From assembly GCA_015654615.1 (NCBI GenBank), contig JAATGN010000283.1:1-36923 (forward strand): a stretch of DNA of 36,923 nucleotides. Direction: 5' to 3'. The notes under the pieces are model-generated. The model was not told where the DNA came from. It saw nothing but the letters and a program-made list of their open reading frames with translations, and made no database searches. Below are positions 24,882 to 33,600 of the stretch, one piece after another. This DNA is from Rhodospirillales bacterium. Lineage in GTDB: Bacteria > Pseudomonadota > Alphaproteobacteria > Rhodospirillales > Magnetospirillaceae. Each line of letters opens with the position of its first letter. Position 1 is the stretch's first letter. The position numbers were made by a program, and so were the translations under genes.

Positions 24882-25823
24882 ATGCTGCCCGATCTCAGTC
24901 ACTTCCTTCTCGCCGTCCTCCAATCGCTCCTGCTGCTGCTCGCGGCACCGCTGGTCTCCGGCCTGGCGCGCGTCATGCGGGCCAAGATGCACAACCGGGT
25001 GGGGCCGGGGCTGCTGCAGGACTACCGCGACCTCATCAAGCTGATGCAGCGCCAGGAGGTCTGGCCGCCGGATTCCGGTCTGGTGTTTCGCGCCATGCCG
25101 TCGATCGTCATGGTGACGTTGCTGGTCATCAGCATGGGCACGCCGATGGTGACGCGCTTCGCCCCGATCGCCGTTTGCGGGGATCTGGTCACCACGGTCT
25201 ATCTGTTCGCCCTGGCGCGCTTCTTCCTGGCCCTGTCCGGCATCGACAGCGGCAGCTCGTTCGCCGGCATCGGCACCAGCCGTGAACTGACGGTCGCCGT
25301 CCTGGTCGAGCCGACCATGCTGCTGTCGCTGTTCGTCGCCGCCTTGCTGGCCGGCTCGACGGATCTCGGCTCGATCAGCGCCGCCATCGCCAGCGGGCAT
25401 GTCCATTCGGTGACCGCCGTCGTCGTCGCCGGCCTGGCCTTCGGTTTCGCCGTCTATATCGAACTGGGCAAGCTGCCTTACGATATGGCCGAAGCCGAGC
25501 AGGAACTGCAGGAAGGCCCCCTGACGGAATATTCCGGTCCGTCCCTGGCCCTTCTCAAGTGGTCGATGGCGCTGAAGCAGACCATCGTCGTCGGATGGTT
25601 CGTCGGCTTGTTCCTGCCTTTCGGCAGTTCCCCGGACCTCTCTCTCGCCGGTGTTCTGGTCGGTCTCCTGGCGTTCGTGGTGAAGGTCCTGGTGATCTTC
25701 CTCGCCGTCGGCATCGTCTCGAACAGTGTCGCCCGGGCGCGGTTCCGTCTGATGCCACGGCATAGCTGGGTTGGCGTCGGTGTGGCCTCGCTCGCCTTCG
25801 TTTTCTATTTGGTCGGCCTCTAA
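24882..25823 (+). CDS. hyfC: Hydrogenase-4 membrane subunit HyfC (NuoH-like)
   Basis: 313 aa (E. coli HyfC 315), about eight membrane helices, NuoH/HycD family. Conserved NRVGPGLLQDYRDLIKLMQRQ near the N-terminus and IELGKLPYDMAEAEQEL in the middle are the loops that contact the catalytic arm. ATG at 24882 has AGGAGG immediately upstream. It anchors HyfG/HyfI to the membrane arm. Confidence 0.95.
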   Translation: MLPDLSHFLLAVLQSLLLLLAAPLVSGLARVMRAKMHNRVGPGLLQDYRDLIKLMQRQEVWPPDSGLVFRAMPSIVMVTLLVISMGTPMVTRFAPIAVCGDLVTTVYLFALARFFLALSGIDSGSSFAGIGTSRELTVAVLVEPTMLLSLFVAALLAGSTDLGSISAAIASGHVHSVTAVVVAGLAFGFAVYIELGKLPYDMAEAEQELQEGPLTEYSGPSLALLKWSMALKQTIVVGWFVGLFLPFGSSPDLSLAGVLVGLLAFVVKVLVIFLAVGIVSNSVARARFRLMPRHSWVGVGVASLAFVFYLVGL

Positions 25824-25841
25824 GCCGCGAAGGGCAGTATC

Positions 25842-27305
25842 ATGATCACCCTTGTTCCAGATGCCATGACCAATCTCGCCCTGGCGAGCGTGCTTCTCCC
25901 CTTTTTCGGGGCGGCGCTGATCGGCTTGGCGCCCCACCAGGCCGGTAAATGGATCTGTCAGATCTTCGCGGCGGCCACTCTCGCCCTGATCCTCGACCTG
26001 GCCGCCCGGTTCGTCGCGGCCGACCATGTGGGCGCGTCCCGGACCCTGATCGAATTCGGCACGGCCGAGGTCGTCGGCGTGGCCGTCGACAGCGTCAGCG
26101 TCCTGATCGCCTTTCTGGTCATCGCCATCGGCTTCCTGGTGGCGGTCTATTCCGCCGCCTATCTCAACGCGGGAAACCGCGAGCATCCCGATACCGGCCG
26201 CAAGCGTTATTACGCCTTTCTGCTGATGTTCATCGGCGCGATGAGCGGGCTGGTCTTCAGTTCGACCATCGTCGGCCAGCTGGTGTTCTTCGAGATCACC
26301 GGGGCGTGCTCCTGGGCGCTGATCGGCTATTACGAATCGCCGAAGGCGCTGCGATCGGCCGCCAAGGCCCTGATCATCACGCATATCGCCTCGCTCGGTC
26401 TTTATGTCGCCGCGGCTCTTCTGTTCGCCGACACCGGGACCTTCGCCCTGACGGCGATCGGCCATCTCTCCCCGGCCCACAAGGCGGCGGTGCTGCTGGC
26501 GATCCTGGTCGCCGCCTGGGGCAAGTCGGCGCAATTGCCGATGCATATGTGGCTGCCCGACGCGATGGAGGCGCCGACCCCGGTCAGCGCCTATCTGCAT
26601 GCCGCTTCGATGGTCAAGGTCGGCGTCTATATTTTCGCCCGCGGACTGATGTCGGCCGACGGCGCCCCGCATATCGTCGGCTGGGTCGGCGCGACCATGG
26701 CGGTGATCACCTTGATCTACGGGTTCGCCATGTATCTGCCGCAGGCGGATATGAAGCGCCTGCTGGCCTATTCGACCATCACGCAGCTTTCCTACATCTT
26801 CCTGGGATTGTCCCTGTCGGTCTTCGGTTCCGACCTGGCGTTCAAGGGGGCGATCGCCCACATCTTCAATCACGCCTTCGCCAAGACGCTGTTCTTCCTG
26901 GTCGCCGGCTCGCTCAGCTATACGGCCGGGACGCGTCTGCTGCCGTCGTTGCGCGGCATCCTGACCAAGGCGCCCATGCTGGGCGTCTCCTTCGTGGTGG
27001 CGGCCCTGGCGATTACCGGCGTCCCGCCGTTCAGCGGCTTCTTCAGCAAGTTCGCCATCTTTGGCGGCGGATTCGCCGTTTCGCAGCAAAACCTGCTGCT
27101 GTGGCCGATGGTGGTGATCGCCCTGATCGAGTCCGTCGGATGTTTCGCCTGGTTTTTCAAATGGGTGGGCTATTCGGTTCCCGGAAAGGTCTCGGACACC
27201 GTGGCGGCGGCCTCTCCCCTGCCGGCCGGCATGAAATTCGTCCTGGGCGTGCTGGTGATCATGTCGCTTTGCTCCAGCTTCATCGCCGCGTCGTGGCTCG
27301 GTTGA
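25842..27305 (+). CDS. hyfD: Hydrogenase-4 membrane subunit HyfD (antiporter-like, NuoL/N family)
   Basis: 487 aa (E. coli HyfD 479). Polytopic protein of the proton-antiporter family with WGKSAQLPMHMWLPDAM and EAPTPVSAYLHAASMVKVGVYI, the lysine-bearing helices used for ion transfer in complex I relatives. Subunits of this kind (HyfD and HyfF) are absent from the smaller Hyc complex, so their presence marks this as Hyf-type. ATG at 25842 after GAAGGGCAG; 18-nt gap from hyfC. Confidence 0.93.
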   Translation: MITLVPDAMTNLALASVLLPFFGAALIGLAPHQAGKWICQIFAAATLALILDLAARFVAADHVGASRTLIEFGTAEVVGVAVDSVSVLIAFLVIAIGFLVAVYSAAYLNAGNREHPDTGRKRYYAFLLMFIGAMSGLVFSSTIVGQLVFFEITGACSWALIGYYESPKALRSAAKALIITHIASLGLYVAAALLFADTGTFALTAIGHLSPAHKAAVLLAILVAAWGKSAQLPMHMWLPDAMEAPTPVSAYLHAASMVKVGVYIFARGLMSADGAPHIVGWVGATMAVITLIYGFAMYLPQADMKRLLAYSTITQLSYIFLGLSLSVFGSDLAFKGAIAHIFNHAFAKTLFFLVAGSLSYTAGTRLLPSLRGILTKAPMLGVSFVVAALAITGVPPFSGFFSKFAIFGGGFAVSQQNLLLWPMVVIALIESVGCFAWFFKWVGYSVPGKVSDTVAAASPLPAGMKFVLGVLVIMSLCSSFIAASWLG

Positions 27306-27317
27306 GGAGATAGGATT

Positions 27318-27971
27318 ATGTTGGGCTTTGCACTGATCAACGGCCTCGCCGGCCTGCTGATCGTCACGTCGCAGATGGTGATCCTTTCCAAGGACTCGAA
27401 AAACTCGGCACGCTTTTACGCTCTGCAGTCGTTTGTTCTCGTCCTGATTTTTCTGTCGCTGGCCAAGCTACAAGGCTCGGAAGAGCTTTATCTGTGGTCG
27501 GTGTCGGCTTTCGTGACCAAGGTCGTGCTGGTCCCGGTCATCATGTTCCGGGCATTCGGCAAGCTGCACGACGAGAAGCTTGGATCCGGCGACGTCCTGC
27601 CGCTGGCGCTCTCGGTGGCGCTGTCCGGCGCCGTGGTCATCCTGTGCTTCGTGGTCGTCCTCGGCGTCACCTTGCCCGGTTCGGCCGAGATCAAGCCGGC
27701 GCTGGCCGTTTCCCTGGCCCACTTCTTCCTGGGGCTGGCCTGCATCGTCACGCAACGCAACATCCTGAAGCAGGTGTTCGGCTATTGCCTGATGGAAAAC
27801 GGCTCGCATCTCACGCTGGCCCTGCTGGCCGCCAAGGCGCCGGAACTGGTTGAGGTCGGCATCGCCACCGACGCCATTTTCGCCGTCGCGATCATGGCCG
27901 TGTTGGGCACGAAGATCTTTCGCACACTCCACACGCTCGACGCTCGTCAGCTTACGACCTTGAAGGGATGA
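27318..27971 (+). CDS. hyfE: Hydrogenase-4 membrane subunit HyfE
   Basis: 217 aa (E. coli HyfE 216). About seven hydrophobic segments; NuoK-like region near CLMENGSHLTLALLA. ATG at 27318 with GAGGAGATAGG upstream. Its stop overlaps the hyfF start by 4 nt. Structural membrane-arm subunit. Confidence 0.93.
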   Translation: MLGFALINGLAGLLIVTSQMVILSKDSKNSARFYALQSFVLVLIFLSLAKLQGSEELYLWSVSAFVTKVVLVPVIMFRAFGKLHDEKLGSGDVLPLALSVALSGAVVILCFVVVLGVTLPGSAEIKPALAVSLAHFFLGLACIVTQRNILKQVFGYCLMENGSHLTLALLAAKAPELVEVGIATDAIFAVAIMAVLGTKIFRTLHTLDARQLTTLKG

Positions 27972-29590
27972 CCAAGATGGTATCCTCAAACCTGCCCCTG
28001 CTGATCTTCTGTGGACCGTTGCTCGCCGCCGCGATCGTTTTCCTGTTGCCCTCGCGCGGCTTTTTCCTGCGACTGTTCGAGGGGGCGCATCTGGCTTCGA
28101 TCACCTGTGTCCTGGTGTTCTCGATCATGATCTTCGGCCGGGTGATCGACGGGGAGAATGTGACGGCGTTCGGCGAATGGTTCTACGTCGATTCGCTGGG
28201 CGCCATCTTCCTGATGCTGATCGGCGTCGTCGGCTTCCTGACCGGGCTTTATTCCCTTTCCTACATCCGCCACGATTTCAAAAGCGGTGAGATCGACGGC
28301 GGGAAGATGAAGCTCTACTACGGGTTCTTCAATCTGTTCCTGTCGACGATGCTGCTCGCCGCGACCTCCAACAACATCGTCATGATGTGGGTGGCCGTCG
28401 AGGCGACGACATTGGGCTCCGCTTTCCTGGTCGGCCTCTACGCCAAGAAGTCGTCGCTCGAAGCGGCGTGGAAATATGTGATCATCTGCACGGTCGGCGT
28501 CGCTTTCGGTCTTTATGGCACCGTTTTGTCCTATGCCAACGGCAGCGAGGTCATCGGAAATTCCGAAAGCGCCATCTTGTGGACGACGCTGGTCGCCCAT
28601 GCCTCCAGCCTCGATCCGACCGTGGTGAAGCTTTCCTTCGTCTTCGTCCTCATCGGTTTCGGCACCAAGGCCGGTCTGTTTCCCATGCACGCCTGGCTGC
28701 CCGACGCCCATTCCGAGGCGCCCAGTCCGGTCAGCGCCCTGCTGTCCGGCGTCCTGCTGAAATGCGCCCTCCTGGTGATCATCCGCTACTACGCCATCAC
28801 CATCCGCGCCATCGGGCCGGATTTCCCGCAGCTCCTGTTGATGACGCTGGGCGGCCTGTCGATCGTCGTCGCGTCGCTGCTGTTCTATGTCCAGCAGGAT
28901 CTGAAACGCAAATTGGCCTATTCCAGCGTCGAGCATATCGGTCTGATGGCGCTCGGCCTGGGGGTGGGCGGACCGCTCGGGATCGGCGCCGCGCTTTTGC
29001 ATGCGGTCAACCATAGCTTTGCCAAGGCGCTGCTGTTCTGCGGTTCGGGCAATGTGCTGATGAAATACGGCACCCGCGATCTCCGTTCGGTCAAGGGGCT
29101 GCTGCGCGTCGCCCCGGTGAGCGGCCTTCTGATGATCGCCGGCGCCCTGGCCCTGGCCGGCTTCCCGCCATTCAATATCTTCGTCAGCGAATTCATGGTG
29201 TTCGCGGCGGGAATCAAGGCCGGTCATCTCGGGCTGATGGTGATTTGCGCCTTGTTCTTCACGGTGACCGTCGGCGGCCTGATCCAGATCATCTCCGGTT
29301 CGGTTCTGGGCAAATGTCCGGAAAAGATGCCGAAGGGAGACGTCGGATGGGGGGCGCTGGCGCCGATGGTGGTCCTCTGCGGACTTGTTCTGACCATGGG
29401 TGTCGCCATTCCCCAATCAGTCTCGAAACTGCTGCAAAACGCCTCGGCCATCGTCCTTGGCGAGCAGTCCTCGGTCGCCATTGTCGCCCCTTGGCAAGCG
29501 CAGCCCGAAGCCGCGCAAAAATCAGAAAGCCAGGCTCTGCCTCTCGCGCTGGCGACCGGCACCCCTTCGCAAACGGAGACGAATCCATGA
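27968..29590 (+). CDS. hyfF: Hydrogenase-4 membrane subunit HyfF (antiporter-like)
   Basis: 540 aa (E. coli HyfF 526). Third antiporter-like subunit, with GTKAGLFPMHAWLPDAHSEA, then PSPVSALLSGVLLK and KLAYSSVEHIGLMALGLG. The C-terminal ~50 residues are hydrophilic (AQPEAAQKSESQALP) and longer than in E. coli. Start ATG overlaps hyfE by 4 nt; stop overlaps hyfG by 4 nt. Confidence 0.94.
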   Translation: MTKMVSSNLPLLIFCGPLLAAAIVFLLPSRGFFLRLFEGAHLASITCVLVFSIMIFGRVIDGENVTAFGEWFYVDSLGAIFLMLIGVVGFLTGLYSLSYIRHDFKSGEIDGGKMKLYYGFFNLFLSTMLLAATSNNIVMMWVAVEATTLGSAFLVGLYAKKSSLEAAWKYVIICTVGVAFGLYGTVLSYANGSEVIGNSESAILWTTLVAHASSLDPTVVKLSFVFVLIGFGTKAGLFPMHAWLPDAHSEAPSPVSALLSGVLLKCALLVIIRYYAITIRAIGPDFPQLLLMTLGGLSIVVASLLFYVQQDLKRKLAYSSVEHIGLMALGLGVGGPLGIGAALLHAVNHSFAKALLFCGSGNVLMKYGTRDLRSVKGLLRVAPVSGLLMIAGALALAGFPPFNIFVSEFMVFAAGIKAGHLGLMVICALFFTVTVGGLIQIISGSVLGKCPEKMPKGDVGWGALAPMVVLCGLVLTMGVAIPQSVSKLLQNASAIVLGEQSSVAIVAPWQAQPEAAQKSESQALPLALATGTPSQTETNP

Positions 29591-31302
29591 CCGCCATGAG
29601 CGAACCCCGGATCGGTCAGTCCTATGTCACGGCGCTGCGGGAAAAGATGCCGCACGCGGTGCTCGAAGAACGCTGGCAGACGGAAAGCCAGGTCACCGTC
29701 ACGGTGAAGTTGGACGCGTTGGCCGAGGCCGTCCGCACCCTTTATTACGAACACGACGGCTGGCTTTCCACCATGGCCGGCAACGACGAGCGGTCGTTGA
29801 ACGGCACCTACGGCCTTTACTACGTGCTGTCGATGGAAGGCGCCGAGAAAAGCCATGTCATCGTCCATGTGATGGTGCCCGAAGATTCGCTGGAATTTCC
29901 TTCGGTGACCCCGAAGGTGCCCGCAGCGGTCTGGTACGAGCGGGAAGTGCGCGACATGTTCGGCCTGCGCCCCGTGGGGCTGCCCGACGAGCGCCGCCTG
30001 GTGCTGCCCGACGATTGGCCGGAGGGGCTTTATCCCCTGCGCAAGGACACGATGGACTATCGGTTCCGCCCGCAGCCGACCACCGACAACGAAACTTACA
30101 AATTCATCAACGACAGCAAGGTCGAAACCACGGTGGTGCCGCTGGGGCCGCTGCATGTCACCTCGGACGAGCCCGGTCACTTCCGGCTCTATGTCGACGG
30201 CGAGGACATCATCGATGCCGACTATCGGATGTTCTACGTGCATCGCGGCATGGAGAAGCTGGCCGAGACGCGCATGGGCTACAACGAGGTGACCTTCCTG
30301 GCCGATCGCGTCTGCGGCATCTGCGGCTACGCCCATTCCGTCGCCTATGCCTCCTCGGTCGAGAACGCGCTGGGCATCCGGGTTCCGCCGCGCGGCCAGG
30401 CCATCCGCTCCATCCTGCTGGAGACGGAACGGTTGCACAGCCATCTGCTCAACCTCGGGCTGGTTTGCCATTTCACCGGCTTCGATTCCGGCTTCATGCA
30501 GTTCTTCCGCGTTCGCGAAAAGACCATGACGCTGGCCGAGATGCTGACCGGGGCGCGCAAGACCTATGCGATGAATCTGATCGGCGGCGTGCGCCGCGAT
30601 ATCCTGGCCGAACAGCGGCTGACGACCCTGAAGCTGATCGGCGAACTGCGCGCCGAGGTGAAACGCCTGATCGACATCCTGATGTCGACGCCCAATTTCG
30701 CGGGGCGCGTCACCGGAATCGGCCGTCTCGATCCGCAAATCGCCCGCGACTACAGCCCGGTGGGACCGGTGGTGCGCGGCAGCGGGCATCGCCGCGACAC
30801 GCGGGCCGATCATCCCTTCGCCGGTTACAAGATGCTCGACATGCCGGTCCATACGCAGACCGGCTGCGATATTCTGTCGCGCACGCTGGTCCGGGTGGCC
30901 GAATTCTTCGACAGCATCGCCATCATCGAGCAATTGCTCGAGGACACGCCGGCCGGGCCGATCCTCACCGAGGACTTCACCTATGTCCCGCACAAGTTCG
31001 CGCTGGGCTTCACCGAGGCGCCGCGCGGCGAGGATGTCCATTGGAGTATGACCGGCGACAACCAGAAGCTTTATCGCTGGCGGTGCCGGGCGTCGACCTA
31101 CAACAATTGGCCGGTGTTGCGCTATATGCTGCGGGGCAATACCATTTCCGACGCGCCTTTGATCGTGGGAAGCATCGATCCCTGCTATTCCTGCACCGAT
31201 CGGGTCACTATCGTCGACGTCAACAAGGGACGTTCGAAAACCATTGCCTATAAGGAAATGGAACGGTACGGCCGCGAGAGAACGGACTCACCGGTAAAGT
31301 GA
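29587..31302 (+). CDS. hyfG: [NiFe]-hydrogenase-4 large subunit HyfG (HycE-like)
   Basis: 571 aa, the usual HyfG/HycE size, with an N-terminal NuoC-like domain (about 1-170) fused to a NuoD-like catalytic domain. All four nickel cysteines are present: Cys243 and Cys246 (RVCGICGYAHSVA) and Cys533 and Cys536 (DPCYSCTDR), so it should be an active hydrogenase reducing protons to H2. A 32-residue tail follows CTDR, the length of the extension that HycI removes from E. coli HycE after nickel insertion. ATG at 29587 overlaps the hyfF stop. HypA, HypC and HycI encoded nearby fit its maturation. Confidence 0.96.
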   Translation: MTAMSEPRIGQSYVTALREKMPHAVLEERWQTESQVTVTVKLDALAEAVRTLYYEHDGWLSTMAGNDERSLNGTYGLYYVLSMEGAEKSHVIVHVMVPEDSLEFPSVTPKVPAAVWYEREVRDMFGLRPVGLPDERRLVLPDDWPEGLYPLRKDTMDYRFRPQPTTDNETYKFINDSKVETTVVPLGPLHVTSDEPGHFRLYVDGEDIIDADYRMFYVHRGMEKLAETRMGYNEVTFLADRVCGICGYAHSVAYASSVENALGIRVPPRGQAIRSILLETERLHSHLLNLGLVCHFTGFDSGFMQFFRVREKTMTLAEMLTGARKTYAMNLIGGVRRDILAEQRLTTLKLIGELRAEVKRLIDILMSTPNFAGRVTGIGRLDPQIARDYSPVGPVVRGSGHRRDTRADHPFAGYKMLDMPVHTQTGCDILSRTLVRVAEFFDSIAIIEQLLEDTPAGPILTEDFTYVPHKFALGFTEAPRGEDVHWSMTGDNQKLYRWRCRASTYNNWPVLRYMLRGNTISDAPLIVGSIDPCYSCTDRVTIVDVNKGRSKTIAYKEMERYGRERTDSPVK

Positions 31303-31320
31303 GAAAAGGGGAGGCGACTT

Positions 31321-31866
31321 ATGCTTAAATTACTAAGGGAAGTCTTCCGCACCGGCGAGGCTACGCACAAGTATCCTTTCGCACCGGCCGAGGTCTCCAA
31401 GGATTTCCGCGGCAAGCCGGAGCACGATCCCGTTTTGTGCATCGCCTGCGCGGCCTGCACCATCGCTTGTCCGGCCAACGCCCTCGGCATGACCACCGAC
31501 GTCGAGGCGGGGACGCGGACCTGGTCGATTTTCTACGGTCAATGCGTCTTCTGCGGGCGCTGTGAAGAAGCCTGTCCGACCGGGGCGATCTCGCTGTCGT
31601 CCGATTTCGAACTGGCCGTCGGGCGAAGGGACGATCTGTTCAAGCGGGCGATTTTCAACCTGGCTTACTGCCGGTCCTGCGGCGTGCCCTTTTCGTCGGC
31701 CAAGGAAGTGGCCTATGTCGCCCAGCTTCTCGGCACCTACGCCACGACGCCCGAGGAAGCCGAACGCATCCGCCAGCACGCCGAGATTTGTCCGGAATGC
31801 AAACGCAAACTCGATGTCGAGCAGGTGGCGCGCTCGAGCCTCACGCGGCAGATGGAGAATATGTGA
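31321..31866 (+). CDS. hyfH: Hydrogenase-4 ferredoxin-like subunit HyfH (NuoI/HycF-like)
   Basis: 181 aa, same as E. coli HyfH. Two [4Fe-4S] motifs: Cys40, 43, 46, 50 (CIACAACTIACP) and Cys75, 78, 81, 85 (CVFCGRCEEACP). The C-terminal part adds CRSC and CPEC pairs, as in HycF. Electron relay between HyfA and HyfI. ATG at 31321 after AGGGGAGG. Stop overlaps the hyfI start by one base (TGATG). Confidence 0.94.
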   Translation: MLKLLREVFRTGEATHKYPFAPAEVSKDFRGKPEHDPVLCIACAACTIACPANALGMTTDVEAGTRTWSIFYGQCVFCGRCEEACPTGAISLSSDFELAVGRRDDLFKRAIFNLAYCRSCGVPFSSAKEVAYVAQLLGTYATTPEEAERIRQHAEICPECKRKLDVEQVARSSLTRQMENM

Positions 31867-32657
31867 TGAGTGTTTCCATTTTCCCGGATGAACTGGCGGC
31901 GAAGCCCGGCGGCATTTCCATGCCGAACGACGTCGTCGCCCTGAAGGGCCAGCTGCTGAAAAACATCGGGCGGTCGGTTTATGTCTATCGGGTCGATTGC
32001 GGCGGCTGCAACGGCTGCGAGATCGAGATCTTCGCGGCGATCACCCCGATCTTCGATGCCGAACGCTTCGGGATCAAGGTCGTCCCGTCGCCGCGGCACG
32101 CCGACATTCTTCTCTACACCGGCGCGGTGACGCGTTCGATGCGGATGCCGGCCATCCGGGCCTTCGAGGCCGCCCCGGATCCCAAGATCGTCGTGTCCTA
32201 CGGCGCCTGCGGCTGCTCCGGCGGCATCTTCCACGATCTCTATTGCGTCTGGGGCGGCACCGACAAGATCGTGCCGGTCGACGTCTATATTCCCGGATGC
32301 CCGCCGACGCCGCAGGCGACGATCTATGGTTTCGCCATGGCCCTGGGGCTGCTGGGCCAGAAGCTGAAGGAGGAGACGCACGTCGAGGGCGAAGGCGAGG
32401 CGGTGCCGCTCATCCATCCCGGCGTGCCCTACGGCTTGCGCGTCCTGCTGGAGCGCCGGGCCCGTCAGATGGCCGGCTATCGGCAGGGCCGCGTCCTCGC
32501 CGAGGCGTTCATGTCGGTTCTGGAGGAGCAGGCCCCCGCCGCGGTGGACGTCCGGGTCGCCCACCTGATCGCCCAGGAGAAAGATCCGCGGCGCGCCGAG
32601 ATCTTCGCGCAGTTGCGGACGGTCTTTACAGGGATGCTGGCGCGAGATCCGGCATGA
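31866..32657 (+). CDS. hyfI: [NiFe]-hydrogenase-4 small subunit HyfI (NuoB/HycG-like)
   Basis: 263 aa (E. coli HyfI 252). Carries the single proximal [4Fe-4S] cluster: DCGGCNGCEIEI (Cys45, 48, 51), SYGACGCSGG and IPGCPPTP. It lacks the extra clusters and Tat signal of periplasmic uptake hydrogenase small subunits, as expected for group 4. The N-terminal ~25 residues are somewhat extended. Its stop overlaps the next start by 4 nt. Confidence 0.95.
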   Translation: MSVSIFPDELAAKPGGISMPNDVVALKGQLLKNIGRSVYVYRVDCGGCNGCEIEIFAAITPIFDAERFGIKVVPSPRHADILLYTGAVTRSMRMPAIRAFEAAPDPKIVVSYGACGCSGGIFHDLYCVWGGTDKIVPVDVYIPGCPPTPQATIYGFAMALGLLGQKLKEETHVEGEGEAVPLIHPGVPYGLRVLLERRARQMAGYRQGRVLAEAFMSVLEEQAPAAVDVRVAHLIAQEKDPRRAEIFAQLRTVFTGMLARDPA

Positions 32658-33061
32658 CGGCCGAGATCGTCTTTTACCGGCTGAACGCCAAGGTGGTGGA
32701 GCGGACCGAGGATATTCCGGACGACTCCAAGCAGGTCGTCTATTATTCCCTGGCGATCGGCCACCATATCGGGGTATTCGACTGCTTCAAACCCGTGCTG
32801 CGATGTTCGGGGGCGCTTTACGACGCCGTCCTCGCATCGCTGCCGCAGGACGGCGAAGCGCGCCGCAAGCTGGCCGGGTTGCTGCGTTTCGGTGAAATTA
32901 CGGTCGATAAGAGTCATACGGAGATATTGCGGCCGGCGATCGCCCTGGCCGCCGGTTCGGCCTCCGAGGCGGTGGCGGCCTGGCTGCGCGAGCTCGACGA
33001 TTCTCTGGCCGCCATCGACCGCGAGCCGGCCATTTATCTGATGGGACGGCGGATGCCATGA
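32654..33061 (+). CDS. hyfJ: HycH/HyfJ-like formate hydrogenlyase maturation protein
   Basis: 135 aa (E. coli HycH 136, HyfJ 137). Typical features are MTAEIVFYRLNAKVVE, KQVVYYSLAIGHHIGVFDCF and FGEITVDKSHTEILRPAI. Soluble, no metal motif; needed for HycE processing or assembly in E. coli, with a poorly known biochemical role. Start and stop both overlap neighbours by 4 nt. Confidence 0.9.
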   Translation: MTAEIVFYRLNAKVVERTEDIPDDSKQVVYYSLAIGHHIGVFDCFKPVLRCSGALYDAVLASLPQDGEARRKLAGLLRFGEITVDKSHTEILRPAIALAAGSASEAVAAWLRELDDSLAAIDREPAIYLMGRRMP

Positions 33062-33525
33062 CGAACGTCGTCTTCACCGTCGGCAACGACATGCGGGCCG
33101 ATGACGGCGCCGGCCCGCTTCTGGCGACGCTTTTGGACGCCGAGCCCGCTCCCGGCTGGGAGGTGATCGACGGCGGTGCGTCGCCGGAGAATCACCTTCA
33201 TCGGATTCGCGCCCTTTCCCCCGGTCGGGTGCTGATCGTCGATGCGGCGGACATGGGGCTGGCCCCCGGCGCGGTATGCCGGATCGACGAGGACTGCGTC
33301 GCCGAACATTTTCTGATCACCACGCATGCCATCCCGCTGAACTTCCTGATCGCCAGCCTGCGGGAAACGGTTTCCGACATCGTTTTCCTGGGGATCCAGC
33401 CGAAGGAACTGGTCTTCCTGGGCGCGATGACGCCGGAGGTCCGCCGGGGGGTCGAGACGCTTCATCGGACGCTGGTCGAGGGCGACGGGATCGATCGCTA
33501 TCCGCCGGTCGGGAACAAGGAATGA
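33058..33525 (+). CDS. hycI: Hydrogenase large-subunit maturation protease HycI
   Basis: 155 aa (E. coli HycI 156). The nickel-sensing residues Asp16 (MRADDGAGP), Asp62 (LIVDAADM) and His90 (LITTHAIPLNF) fall at exactly the E. coli numbers. It would cut the 32-residue tail of HyfG after nickel insertion. E. coli keeps hycI in the hyc and not the hyf operon, so this is a mixed arrangement. ATG overlaps the hyfJ-like stop. A small stem TCGGCC-TTCC-GGCCGA (33529-33544) lies after the stop and before focA. Confidence 0.94.
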   Translation: MTNVVFTVGNDMRADDGAGPLLATLLDAEPAPGWEVIDGGASPENHLHRIRALSPGRVLIVDAADMGLAPGAVCRIDEDCVAEHFLITTHAIPLNFLIASLRETVSDIVFLGIQPKELVFLGAMTPEVRRGVETLHRTLVEGDGIDRYPPVGNKE

Positions 33526-33600
33526 CGTTCGGCCTTCCGGCCGAGAATGGGGACCCAGCAAAAAATAAAATGGAACGAACAAGGTTTAAGGAGATTTGCG

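Noticed and set aside
24855..27089. 744-codon minus-strand frame opposite hyfC and hyfD
   Set aside because: Asp/Gln/Arg-rich antisense translation of membrane-protein genes; no family resemblance and no ribosome-binding site. The same applies to the long antisense frames opposite selB, hyfB, hyfF and hyfG.
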